DNA of 64,000 nucleotides from Eucalyptus grandis (taxonomy: Eukaryota > Streptophyta > Magnoliopsida > Myrtales > Myrtaceae): positions 13,410,559 to 13,474,558 of the forward strand of contig NC_052614.1 of NCBI RefSeq assembly GCF_016545825.1. Reading direction: 5' to 3'. Both the position numbers and the translations under genes were made by a program. The notes beneath the pieces are model-generated. The model did no database searches. It saw only the letters and a program-made list of their open reading frames with translations, and was not told the origin of the DNA. This document shows positions 36,395 to 48,607 of this stretch, one piece after another (positions within the stretch are counted from its first letter, which is position 1; the number at the start of each line of letters is the position of its first letter).

Positions 36395-39300
36395 AATTAA
36401 ATGATTTAAAAACAAAAATACACATTTCTTAACATACTGTGAACATAAATGTAATTGCCAATTTTAACAGTAACACTTAAAAGTTTAAATTGTCAAAACA
36501 TATTTAACAAGACTTAATAAATAGCCTAACGACACTCTTTAACATTTTATGGTATGTTTTTTTTTTTTTGCCGAAAATGAATGATTTGAAAAATATTTTT
36601 TTGAAATATCACTTGGGTCACTTACGGACAAAATATATATTTATCATCTGTGAAATATTTATTTTATTAATTAGTTATTTCAAATGATAGAAGCATTTAT
36701 CTTTAAAAAATATATTTCAAATTATATAATTTTCGTGTAATGAATGGAACCTTTTCAACGTACATTCATTTGATTTTGTAACTTGGTCAGTACTTGCGAT
36801 TTATAAGGGAGTCGCCCTTCAATGTGATAACTAGGAGATGAGGCAATTAAATTGATAAATACACTTCTCAGTGCTGTCCATATTTCATAAGTTACGGATA
36901 GCTTGGTGGGCCGAGCAATGGCCACCGAATCATGAAAGGAAACTTGACCCGAGACATCCTCATCCCCAACCGGCCTCCTGGCCGCCACTGAAATAGTTCC
37001 TGTCTCATCGCCGGACTATTCACCATCCATTCCAGTGCCGGTTGGGACATTGGGGGCCTGACCGGACACGACATGCGGAACCATATTGGGAACCCACCGA
37101 TTGAAGAGCTAGTCGGAGCTGATGCGCGACTAATCCTTCAAGGATATGCACAATCAAAGGAAGATAATATGCGCATTCTCAAGCGGTGCAGAGAATCGAG
37201 GTAAACATTCGAATAATCTCTGACAGAGAGACATATCTAGAGAAATATATCCAGTTGGAGGCAGTTCCTTCCATTGGGAAACTGACATCAACACGGTCTC
37301 TTGCTGAGTGTCCCGCATTGAGGCTCGCTCATGAAGCCGGATTCAACTTATGTGAAATGTCTCCAACATCCATCGAATAAAAAACAAGTGAGGGAACAAC
37401 ATCTATTTAGCAACTTTTGCAGATTTTCCAATCTAAGTTACAGAACAAAAGTTCTTTCCCCATATCTTGACCACAAAAAAAACTTCCACTTGCGAAACTT
37501 ACCCTCACCTACCAACTTGGTTAGACATGGGAACAATTTCTCCCACTCTCATCTATTTGTCCTGTTGCACATTTTATTTCGAAGAATCAAAATAAATTCT
37601 CCTTTTTTTCTTTTTCTCGTCACGGCAATATAGTACAATGCTAGGTACACTATGTTGTAGGAAGAGGAAAATCTACCATTTTCATTCTTCATCTAACATC
37701 ATGGAGAGTCTTCTATCAATCTCCGAAATGAAGATGAAAATTCTCACTTCGTGGTTTTGACTCGTCTTTGAATAGACAAGTTCAAATTTTGTACCCAAGA
37801 ATATATAAAGATCCATTGTTGTTGGGACACACATGCAACAAAAGTTCGATGTATGGAAAAAAAATGGATTCAATTAGTTACCTAAGTCGACTCGTACTGG
37901 GACTCAAGCTATCTCTCTCCTATGGTTACCCTAACATAAGGTACCAGAATTTTCTCTACGCCCTCATAGGTGACATAAATTTTAGCCATGTTGATTGATG
38001 GGCTGAATTGAATGTTTGTGGGAAGCAATCTCTTAGATCATTACATTTGTCTCCATTGGGATTTCCATCACGGTTGCGTTTTATTTCTTTACTACTTTTG
38101 TTTCTTGGGATGGATCCAATGGTTATATATTGATTGAAATTCAAATTCAGTCATTTAAGGACAATTTTAAGCATCAAGCATGAATTCCTATAACACATGA
38201 TTCAAGTTGACTTAATTGGGCATTTTATCATGAGAGAAATGATTATGATGGCACAATTGAAATTTGACTTTTGACACAGAGGAATCCCAATGGCACATTT
38301 GTTTACTTGATGAAAGGTTTTGCAAATGTTGTGTATCTAGCCGACACATCTTGGAAGATGCCATAGAGACGAAATAATTGACGTGAACTCGCTCACTGCC
38401 GAAGTATGGAAAGATGATGATGATGGTACAGGGATGGCCACGACTTCAAAACTAGAAGCAGAGACCTGGGAAGACTATGAGAAAAGAGTCTATTCACGTG
38501 AGGAGAAGCCAAGCCAGGCATGGGGACGACCAGTCCCCTTTGTCTTGCCTTTGACATGAAACTATCGACTCTCTTTCCAGACAGAGCGGCCGGCCCTACA
38601 GGCGGGAGGTTGATGGCTAGATTAGGACCAAAAAAAAAAAAAAAAAAAAACGAGGCACTTGAGACTAATTTTATTTTTATCCATTTATTAATTCATCGTA
38701 TTTGTATTTATTCTTTCAAAATATTTTGTAAATTTTTCTCGATGCATTAGATTAGAGTAAGAAATTTAAGGATGCCCTTTGCATCTCGCATTTTTAAAAA
38801 TTTACATTTTGCCTTTAGCCTAGACTTTCATCTCATTATAGGCATGGACCTCTTCTTTCTTTACCTTTTTTCCACTAGCATGTGAGGCATGTCGGATTTT
38901 GTAATACATATTGTCATTTTGCTCTAAAAATAAAATAAAATAAAAACTCTTACCACCATTTATACTGGATTCATTGGTTTAAATAATCTAATTAATAATA
39001 TATATAAGAAAAAAAATTGAAATATTGTCAAGAGAACTATTTCAAATGAAAATTAAGTAAGATAGAAATTCAAAAAGACTTGAAGTTGACACTACAGAGA
39101 TAAGATAAGCAAAAACTCAACATTCAATGGTGGTGTGTAGTAGTCATCGCTAGAAGAAAACAGCGTACTATGATTGTCGACATCCAACCCTCCTTCTCCC
39201 CTTCCCCATACGACGCACTTTGGAGTTTCATCCGTATCCTTCATATATATGTATATATATTTATTTTGTGAAAATCCTCGAATCTTCTAATCGATTTTCT

Positions 39301-41866
39301 AATTATCATACAAAACTTGTAAGTTATGTGTGATCACCAGTATTAATGAGCTATATCAGACCATTACAAGCCACATTAGATTACTTATTTTTTTTTATTA
39401 TTTTTTGATACCCAGGACTCCACCGGCCAGGCTATCGACTTCGTCGACCACCTTGGCACGCCAGGCTATCGACTTCACCGACCACTTGGCGCCACTGGGC
39501 TATTGAATGGTGTCGGTCGACCACCCAACACAGTGACTATACTTGAGGGGAAGCTAGCATAGGATCCCACCACCATGGCCCCCTACTTAAGACGTGTATG
39601 GCAACGCGAAGATTCGAACTTTCGACCTTGCGGTAGATCTATTCACACGTCTCTATCAATGCAACTGCCCATCGGTGGGTTAGATTACTTATTTTTTAAT
39701 CCTTCATCAACTCGTTATATTGGTATTCATCCTTTTCAAAACATTTCATAATTTTGTTCTGGATGCATTAGATTAAATTAACAAATCGAGGAGTATATTT
39801 TGCACTTTTCTAGTATTTGTATTTTTTTATGAAATTGATAGCAAAAGGACATAAGATGCAAAACTTTCTCGAGTTAACATTTTATATCCTTGAAAGACAT
39901 GCACACCAATTGTGTAATGGAAATTAAAAAATCCAAAAAAAAAAAAAAAGAGACAGAGGAAAGGCAAGATCCAAGAACTAAAGATGTCCCAAAACGTAGA
40001 CCAAGTCGTTTGGTTTGTTACATAAGATGAAGGACGTATATTTTATTGGGCTGTGGGATCTCGTGGGATCCCTCTGAAATCTGTATGATAAAGGATGCCC
40101 TTTCGATTAAAATGTTATTGGGCATTTTGGAAAAAAAAATCAATTTCTATAGACTACAATAAGTACTAGACTTCAAATGATGGTTTTGGTTCAGCTTTCG
40201 ACTTTGCATATTCAATGTCCGTCGAACACTGTTAGGTTGTCATGTAAATCTTTTTGGGGGCCACTTTGGGGAAATGTCAACATCACTTTCAGCATTTTTA
40301 GAAGGCAGCTTCCATGGTTAATGAACTTTTTTTTTTCAAAATTGCCCTCACTTATATTTTCATATTCTAATCTTGCCCTCACTTGTGACTATTCATTTTG
40401 TCCAACCGTTGAAGTTCTAAGCAGTTGTGCTTGGGTTTCCACAAAAGTCACTAATTGAGGGTCTTTGCTCGGGTCTCCAGTGAGGGTTGCCGCACTCGGG
40501 TCCTTGCCTAGCTCATCTTCTCTGACATTGCCTCGTAACTGTTAGGCGAGACTTGAAGGGTCGCGGCTCGAGTGAGATCTGTTGAGTCGAGGGTTGCCAA
40601 GAGCTAGCGAAGTTGATGGTCGAGCATTGCTGATGTATGTTGGGCATCGAGCATCTTCATATCCATGTCAAGCGTCACTGCTTGAGGCTACTCTGGTGTC
40701 ACCGCACCTAAGTCGAGAAAACTCGAAGCCCTTGCCTGGGCCCGCGGCGGCGCTCTGAGGCCTTGCCATAGCCTTAGAAGACGATAAGCAATAGCTCCCT
40801 TTGTTTTTTTTTCCTTCTTTTTTGTTTTAACTTTCTAAGCTACTTTGCAATAATTTACAACGTAAGTCGCTAACTAAACGGTATTTTTTTTTTATAGCAA
40901 ATTTGCCTCAAGTCAAATATCTTTGCAGGGATCATTAGCCAAGATAAGATGTGAATTAGCAATATTGCCTAGAACTGGGTTCGGTTTGTTATCGGACTGT
41001 CGTGGCACCGGACTGAATGTTTCATCATTCTTTTCTTTTCTTTTTTAAATTGAATTTTTATTAATTTTTTATTTTCTTTTTCCTCATTCCTTTGTTGTGA
41101 CCAGTGAGCGATGACCATAGACAAGCTCAAGGCTTGCCCAGTGTTGGCCTTGGGTAAGCTCAAACTTGCCAGGATTTGGCGAGGTTGAGCCTCGTTGACT
41201 TGTGCCTGTGGCAAGTCGTTGATTGTCGTCAAGGCCCAACAACTAGTTGAGGGAGAAATAAAAGGAAAAATAAAAATAAAAAGAAGAATATAAAATAAAA
41301 ATTAAAAATTTGAGATGAGCAATTCCAAAAATGCTTTCACCTTTTTAAGCTCAGGAATCCACTTTCCTAAATTGATATGTGAATATTTTCGTTGACTGCA
41401 AAGTATTTTTGGTTGACTAATCATTTTTCGCGAATCAAACAAGTGAAAATCCAGAAAATTAATTCCTGAAAAATACTTTTTTTCGAAACAAATACACCCT
41501 CACTTTTTACTGTTTTACTTAATCTAAATCTCTTAACTCATGCACTTTTTTTTTTTCTCAAGGTCAACTCCCAAAACATTTACAATACTCCCATATTGTC
41601 TCGTAAAATTCGTAATTGATTTTTTTTCACTATTTTCTGAAATCAGAACTATAATTTAAATGTTGGCGAGTAGTCTTCTTTTTTCGAAAATGTTGGAATA
41701 AGATTGGTTATATATAACATGAATCCTATGGTGTCAATTTACTTCCAAGATTGCAACTCGCCACTTGAAAGAAACAACACACGGAGACTCCTGCAATTAG
41801 AAGGCATCATCAAAATTCATCGCCAAGTAATCGCATAGTGAAGTGGCGAATTATAGCAATAATTTG
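36395..41866. repeat. Right part of duplicated copy A, no intact gene
   Basis: It matches about 54830-62220 in order. A possible gene remnant on the minus strand near 36755-37100 contains ISVAARRPVGDEDVSGQVSF and HDSVAIARPTKLSVTYE. In copy B the same stretch is open over 128 codons (55197-55583). I do not recognise the family. The parts 40480-40790 and 41000-41260 are GC-richer. They carry repeated gcttgcc/ggcgagg phrases typical of decayed plant MITE interiors. The junction with copy B is at about 41866. Confidence 0.65.
39376..39697 (-). mobile_element. tRNA-derived SINE with 18-bp target-site duplication
   Basis: The body is 39394-39679, flanked by ttagattacttatttttt at 39376-39393 and 39680-39697. 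On the minus strand it begins with a tRNA-like head containing a B-box-like AAGTTCGAATC. It then has a body with an internal duplication (gaagtcgatagcctgg, twice) and ends GGTATC followed by an A-rich tail. The corresponding site in copy B (about 59120-59145) is empty, with one copy of the target sequence. Insertion therefore followed the segmental duplication. Confidence 0.85.
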
Positions 41867-42797
41867 ATAATAGAGACAATGAGCTTTTTGAATGATCAAG
41901 AATTGCTTTGATTAGATTCGAAGTGACCAAGAAATTGGTTTATAAGAATGAATCAGGAAATAGAAATAAAATTGTAGGACTTTTTGCCGCGGGAGTATTG
42001 CGAGATTCCGATATTGGACTAAGGAGATGTGTGCACTTGAAGTTTAGTGAGCTGAACTGAAATTAACTAATTGTAGAGCACCAATGGCATCGGGGCAAAC
42101 CACCGTGATCCACAAACCCCTCCCCGTCCTTGCGACTCGAGCAACCGTCGCTCCACTGATTACCATCGTAGCGATGATTCACAAAGTCGTTAATGAGAAT
42201 AATTGAGGAATTCTCTTCGTACGTAGATAACCAAAAAAGCACATAATCTTTTCTGATAGAGCATGTCCACACCAAGCAGCTAAAGATAATCAGCTCCTAG
42301 CCATTAATTGAGAGCTCCACCACAACATAAGAGTGGTGCACTCGTAATTGGCGAACTCATGATCGGATCTAGATGTTAATGAAAACATCGCTATTTTTTT
42401 AGGAAATTAACATAAGTGTCCTAAGACTATTGCATCCGTCGGGTTACGTGGCCAGCATCTATTTCGTGCTATTCTCGTTACCAAGAATGGTTGGAGAGTT
42501 TGGATCCAATGCTATCACGGGCCACCCTTCGCTTCCTCGTTCTAGCTCTGCCTCATGAACAAATCAACACTTCATTGCATTTCAACCAAAAAAAAAAAAA
42601 AAAAAAAAAACACTTCATTGCAGGCTTGTAGCCAACCGTTTCACCTGAATGCCAACTACACAGAAATAAATGAAAAGGACTGGAAGTGACGCAGCTGAAG
42701 TAAATACGGGCCTAGATAGGATCTAAACAAGACAAGAGGACTGTCTACGGAATTGTTCGGATTCTTTCCCCAGTCGCAAAACAATGTCCGAGCAAGC
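41867..42797. repeat. Left part of duplicated copy B, 3' flank of UGT3
   Basis: Closely matches 23283-24254, including gataatagaga, the agtttggatcc region and the A-run before the UGT 3' end (42590-42610 against 24057-24066). The junction with copy A is in the phrase tatagcaataatttgataatag. No gene is supported. Confidence 0.8.
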
Positions 42798-44250
42798 TTA
42801 ATCTCTTCTGGGCGACAGCAGCACCTTGTTGATCATCTCGTCTAGGTTCAAGAACGACGACTCGGAAGGACGCGTGGCCTCTCGAGCCATCTCCTTCCAC
42901 TCCATCGCCTTCCTCTTCATCTCCTTCCCTCTCTCCCCCTCCATCAGCTCCCTCACCTGCCTCGACACCTCGTCCCTCTTCACGTCGTTGTCGATCTCCA
43001 TCCCTATCCCCCACTCCTGGCAACTGTACCGGCAGTTCGTTTGCTGGTCCGCGAAGAATGGCCAACACGCCACCGGCACACTGGCCGCGATGCTCTCGAT
43101 TATGGAGTTCCACCCGCAGTGGGTCAGGAACCCGCCGACAGCCGAGTGGCTTAGCACCCGCTCCTGGGGGCACCAGCTCACCAGCAGGCTCCGCTCCCTC
43201 GTTGCGGCCAAGAAATCTGGAGGCAAGATCGCCGTGTTGCCGATGACCAAGTCGGGCCTGATGACCCATAGGAACACCTGGCCGCTGTTCGCGAGCCCCC
43301 ATGCGAACTCCACCAGCTGTGCCGGCGACATCACTGTGATGCTCCCGAAGTTCACGTACACGACCGAGCCAGGTGGTTTCGAGTCGAGCCACTCGAGACA
43401 ACCCAGGTCTTCCTTCCACAGGTTGAACCTGATCAGCCTGGTGTCATCATCGGATAGTTGCTCCACGAGTAGATGAATGGGGCCGATGGTGTAGATGGGA
43501 GGGAACATGGCCTTAAGCGCCTCAAGGACCTCGTGTTCTAACCGCTCAAACGTATTGAAGACCCAGGCGGAGGCTCTCTTCGCTCTCGCAAACTCAACCA
43601 AGCAGAAGTTGAGCATCGGGTCGTCCGGGTCGGTGGTTCGAATGAAGCTCGGCAAGTCTCTCAAGCGGATGTTTCTCATCCCGGGTATCCAGTCAATGAC
43701 GGTGTCCAAGTACCCATTTGTCAAGTAGCTTGCATCTGCAAATTGAGAGTCGATCAAGTAAACTGGGTGACCATACACATGATCCTCATAAAGGATTAGA
43801 TTCTCTTAAAATTTAGAAGCGCGTCATCAAGATCTCTGCTGTTCCTACTTCGTTGTTCGATGTTTATGGTGTCACATGGCAATATTTGTTTTGTCAATTC
43901 ATTTGTTAGACTTAGATTGGGGAAAGCATTAGAATATTGTCGAAGGATATACGAAATGATCTCGTAAGCTCCTAAATCAGATAGTTATTTAGTAATGACA
44001 TTGTTGTATATACACTGATCATATAAATCAGGAACAAACAAAACTGAAGAACATAACAGCAAACCAAACCGAAAAAAATAACAAAGAAAAATCTTTAGGT
44101 GTAAAAAATTTGCTCGGTTGACATGCTAAGTGAGATCACCTAAATCAGACAAGTTATTTAGTAATGCATACCTTTGAGTGGAGCAAGACCCTCGTCAATG
44201 AGACTACGAAACTGCAAGAAGCCCATGAATGCGCACGCGCTTATCGTCCA

Positions 44251-44668
44251 TGAAGGCTTTATTTGATTTGGGCTTAAGGCCCTGTTCGCCCAAGTTGGGC
44301 CCAGAAAGCCCGGCCCACGGGAAGACGGCCCGTGGAAAGGAGAGGTATAAAAGGGAGGAGAGAGAGAAAAACTACTATTGGAAAATAACGTACGTATTTT
44401 TTTCTCTCTCAACGCTCTCCCTCCCTTACGTTGTTCCTCAAAGCAAACAAAGGAAGCGCTTGAAGGATTTTTGCCTCCCGATCGAACAGACCGGATTCTC
44501 TCCCTCTATTGGCGTCGGTGTTTAATCTGTGCTAAAAGTACGCTCGATATCCGTGGTGTCTTTAGGATCGGTGATGCGTGTTGAATTCTTAGGCTTCGTC
44601 TTCCGCATTGATTTAGGGGTTCGATTCGGTATCGAATCCGTGTTTTCGGGGATCAGTAATTCCCAACA
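44251..44668 (+). repeat. Left LTR of the Copia element
   Basis: 418 bp, TG...CA. It contains the promoter: TATAAAAG at 44346-44353 after a GC-rich stretch. Compared with the right LTR, I find only short indels and no substitutions. Confidence 0.95.
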
Positions 44669-44669
44669 T

Positions 44670-44681
44670 TGGTATCAGAGC
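44670..44681 (+). promoter_or_regulatory. Primer-binding site (tRNA-iMet)
   Basis: TGGTATCAGAGC starts one base after the left LTR. It is complementary to the 3' end of initiator tRNA-Met, the usual primer of plant Copia elements. Confidence 0.95.
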
Positions 44682-44849
44682 CCGCTTTCACGTTTTCCCG
44701 ATCAATTTGATATGTTTTAATTGAGTTTTTCGCGAAGAAACTTTCGGCCGTACGGAACCGGGCGAAAATCCCGACACCCGAGCGTTCTTCGGCTTTTTTA
44801 CTGAGTTTTCGTATGTCGAAACTGTTTTCTGATTGCATAGGAAGAAGCA

Positions 44850-45460
44850 CGACGTCGAGACGAGTCCGGCGATGTGCCGAACGCCGCCGGGTGCCGCCGC
44901 ACGCGCCCACACGCGCGGCCGGAAGGCGCTGCGCGTGGGCGCGACGCGCCCGGAAGCGTTCGATCGCCAGGCGCGTGCGGCACACGCGCCGGTCGGCGAA
45001 TCGGCGCGTGCTCGCCGCCGGCCGGCGAACCGACACGCGCCGGTCCACGGACCGACGCGTGCTGACGTCATCATGACGTCACCCAACGGTCAGTAACCGC
45101 TGGGCTGACGTCATCGATGACGTCAGCGATGACGTCGGTTGGCCGGGCGGCGACCCGACCCGCGAACCGACCCGACCCGACCCGCTGGCGATGGCACGCG
45201 CGTGGCACGTGCCGCTGACGTCTGCGTGACGTCAGCCCGCGCACGCGCGCGGCACGTGCGAGCGGTCCGCCGAGAGGTCCGACCGGTCTGTCCGGTCTGT
45301 CCGGTCCGACCGGTCCGACCGGTCCGTCCGGTCCGACGACCGACGACCGTTGACCGTTGACGACCGTTGACCGTTGACCTCCGTTGACCGTTGACCGTTG
45401 ACTTTGACCGTTGACCCGAAAAAAAAAAAAGAAAAAAAAAGAAAAAAAAAAAAGAATGTG
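44850..45460 (+). promoter_or_regulatory. GC-rich Copia leader with TGACGTCA and W-box arrays
   Basis: Five exact TGACGTCA palindromes (45063, 45074, 45106, 45118, 45227) and two one-base variants (45130, 45216) lie within 175 bp. Next come short tandem tccggtccgaccgg-type repeats (about 45278-45340). Nine TTGAC cores then occur in 67 bp (45350-45416), eight of them TTGACC or TTGACT, the W-box form. An A-rich run (45419-45455) ends the stretch. TGACG elements bind TGA-type bZIP factors and W-boxes bind WRKY factors, so stress-responsive control is a reasonable inference. The part 44850-45060 is extremely CpG-rich. Confidence 0.7.
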
Positions 45461-45530
45461 TTTCTTTTTCAATTAAGTCTATGTGGATTATATGTAATCC
45501 CTTATTTGTTCTGCATTTGTTGCAGGAACA

Positions 45531-45913
45531 ATGCCTCCCGAGGATGCGCACACCTATTCGCGCGTGTGGCCAGGTGAACAAAAGGAAAGGCCGTCTAAGT
45601 TGATAGGCGGGCCGATCATCGATGGGAGAGTGGTGACTTAATTGATCACGTCCTTGAAGTCAACGGGAAAATTCAACAGGTCATATGGAATGGTCGTCTG
45701 TGTCACGTGTCGACAACCGAGATGGTGCGATTTTTCATAAATACTCTTCCACCCGAATGGCAAGATGTGTTGAATCGCATATGGGATGTTAACGGAGCTG
45801 CTTCCTATAAGAAAATTGTGAAGGATTTTGTAAATGAATATTATTGTATTGTTTCAAGGGAAAAGATCAAGAAATTGAACAAAAGAGGATCTTTCCCAGT
45901 TCGTGTGCTTTGA
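45531..45913 (+). pseudogene. Extra 5' coding fragment upstream of Copia gag
   Basis: An ATG at 45533 opens a 35-codon frame (MPPEDAHTYSRVWPG...) ending near 45640. A second frame (45707-45913) reads MVRFFINTLPPEWQDVLNRI then IVKDFVNEYYC. The wording resembles a gag-type helical domain but differs from the gag that follows at 46311. A non-coding gap of about 400 bp (45914-46310) separates the two. It may be a remnant of a second gag-like domain or a captured fragment. Confidence 0.4.
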
Positions 45914-46310
45914 CTTGGTGTTAGTTGTATTTGCCGATATATGTTAAGTGTGATTTGTGGACATATTATGTAATGATTACTACCTAATTGTGTTAATTGA
46001 AAGCATTATTGTTTTTATTGGATGTTCTATTATATATTGCTTTCTGTTATTCTTTGGTTCTTTGTGGGTAATTAGTCAGGGGTAGTTTTAGAAGTTTTTG
46101 TAGCTTCATAGAATTGATTTTGCATAAGACAATTATATTGATGATAGTTTTAAGTTAGGATTTTGGAGGATGATTGGAAACATAGTGACCTTTTGATTCT
46201 GAAACCTTACTTGAAATTATTCATTAATATGATGGGTCTATGTAAATAGGGATGCATAAATGATAGGCATTAATAATTCGTGCATATTTGTCTCGATTTG
46301 TTCGATCAAT

Positions 46311-47160
46311 GGCTTGACCACAAAGAGCATAGTTGCCGAGCTGAACAAAGGTGAAAAGCTCAATGGTGACAACTATGAAATTTGGCAAATGAAAATCCAA
46401 AGATGTCTTTGGAAGAGCAAGAAGCACTTGAGGCTCTTGTCATGACCATGGAAGAACCCGAAGAGGGAACCACCGCACACAAAGACAAAAGAAACAAAGA
46501 AGCTTTCTTAGCGTGGAAAAGAATGAACTCTCTAGCTCGCATCACGTTGTTGAGCAAGCATGGAAAATGACGTCATGCGAGAGTTTGGCGTTTTGATAAT
46601 GCCAAGGAATTGTGGGAGGCATTGGCGCTAGATATGGTCATACTTCGGTGACTAGATCGAGGCGGCGGCTCACTATCGGGTTTGACTCTTATAAGAAGCC
46701 TCATGGTCGACCATGAAGCAACATCTTAGAAAGATGTCAAACATGATAACGAGCTGAAAGATGCTGGCCATGTCCTCACAGATGAGCAGCAAGTGCAAGC
46801 AGTGATTCGTTCCTTGCCTCAGAGTTGGGAGCATATGAAGGTGCACCTGACTCATAATGAAAACATCAAAACCTTTGAGGATGCGATGCGTCATCTTGAG
46901 CTGGAAGAGGACCGCCCGTTGGCGCTGCCGGATGCTGAACTCTATTATGCTGGTTCTAGCTCAAATGGAGCTTCGAGCTCCAAGCGCAAGCGCCCTAACT
47001 GGTTTGATAAGGGGAAAGGCAAGGAAGAAGCAGTCCTTCAGGGAAGAAACCCAAATTCAACCAACATGGAAGAGGGAAGCGTCCTCGCATGAAAAAGCTT
47101 GCAAGGGTGAAATGCTACAACTGTGACAAGAAGGGTCACTATGCTCGCGATGGATCGTGA
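46311..47160 (+). pseudogene. gag: Copia gag, broken by frameshifts
   Basis: The fragments lie in different frames. They are TKSIVAELNKGEKLNGDNYE (from 46319), SLEEQEALEALVMTMEEPEE (46382-46570), a piece across 46570-46790, and VIRSLPQSWEHMKVHLTH (46793-47092). A zinc knuckle CYNCDKKGHYARD at 47113-47151 follows. The last cysteine of the CCHC knuckle is lost where a small insertion shifts the frame (about 47152). The likely initiator ATG near 46308 is one base out of frame with the body. The gag polyprotein would form the particle and bind RNA. This copy cannot encode it in one piece. Confidence 0.85.
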
Positions 47161-48304
47161 GCCAAAGAAGGTATGCACCCCTTGTACTTTTCAGAACTTT
47201 ACTTATGTGTCGAGTTCTGTGTTCCTAACTGAGTCTAATCCTTTGTGGACTGTGGATTCAGGAGCGACAGACCATGTAGCGAAGGATAGAGGATCCTTCG
47301 TGGAATTCCGACGAGTACCAACTGGAACTAAGTGGATCTATGTGGGAAACAACTCCGTAGCTGAAGTGAAAGGAATTGGCACATGCCAACTGAATATGCG
47401 TGGTGGACGCACCTTGTTTCTTCATGATGTATTGTATGCTCCGGAGATTCGTCGGAATTTAGTGTCTGTATTGATGTTGGTTAAATTAGGTTTTGCTGTG
47501 AACTTCTGTAGTAGAGGTGTGAATTTGTTTTTGGAGACAAATTACTATGGTTGTGGCTATTTTCTGGATGGTTTTATTGTATTGGATATTGAGTATATTA
47601 ATGCAAATGTTTGTTATTCCCTTATCACATCTTCTAATACTTATGATAATGATGTGAATGTGTGGCATGCTAGGCTTGGTCACATTGGCCAACAACGTAT
47701 GAATAGACTAGCCAAAGAGGGCTTGTTGGGTAACATTGAAAAAGTCGATTTGCCCATATGTAAGCATTGCCTAGAAGGAAAAACAACACGGAAACCATTT
47801 GGAAAAGGGAAAAGAGCTGAATTTCCTTTGCATTTAATCCATTCTGATGTCTGTGGTCCAATGAATGTGAGAGGAAGGCATGGGGCTGTTTATTTCATCA
47901 CCTTTATTGATGATTATACTCGATTCGGATATGTCTATTTGATTTCTCATAAATCTGAAGCGATAAGTTGTTTCAAAAGGTTCATGAACCTGGTGGAAAA
48001 TCAATTAGACAGGAAAATAAAAGCATTGAGATCCGATCGAGGTCGAGAATATTTATCTGATGAGTTCAGAAAATTATGTGATGAAAAAGGAATAGAAAGA
48101 CAGTTATCTATTCCATATACTCCTCAACAAAATGGTGTTGCAGAGAGAAGAAACAGAACCCTACTGGAAATGGTTAGGTCTATGATGGCGCATGCTAACT
48201 TACCTATCACCTTTTGGAGTGATGCATTGTTAACTGCTGCCTATATACTTAACCGGGTGCCTTCCAAATCGCCACTTCCACTCCATATGAGTTATGGACA
48301 GTAG
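47160..48304 (+). pseudogene. pol: Copia pol, protease and integrase part
   Basis: One long open frame. The aspartic protease signature VDSGATDHV is at about 47252. The GAG-pre-integrase/zinc-binding part is at about 47660-47790 (HARLGHIGQQ, ICKHCLEGK). The integrase core includes HSDVCGP, FIDDYTRFGYVYL, RSDRGREY and the PQQNGVAERRNRTLLE region with its Glu. The frame stops at 48302, just where the conserved text continues in another frame (about 48304-48600), so it ends by frameshift. Confidence 0.93.
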
Positions 48305-48607
48305 AAAACCGGACTTAAGTTTTCTTAAGCCATGGGGTTGTGCCGCCTATACACATGAATCCTCTCACAAATTTGGGAAATTGGGTCCCAGAGGAAAGAA
48401 GAGTATTTTCATAAGATACTCAACACTCGAAAGGATATGTGTTCATAGGTGAGCAAGAAAGTGGAAGTATAACTGAGTTTGAATCACGAGATGTCACATT
48501 CTTAGAGGATGAATTTCCTAAGAAGGGCGAAATAGGGAAGATTGTTCCCTATTTGAAACCTTGGATCAGATAATGACCTTAGTGGACTTCGTCCAAGTGG
48601 GAGTAAT

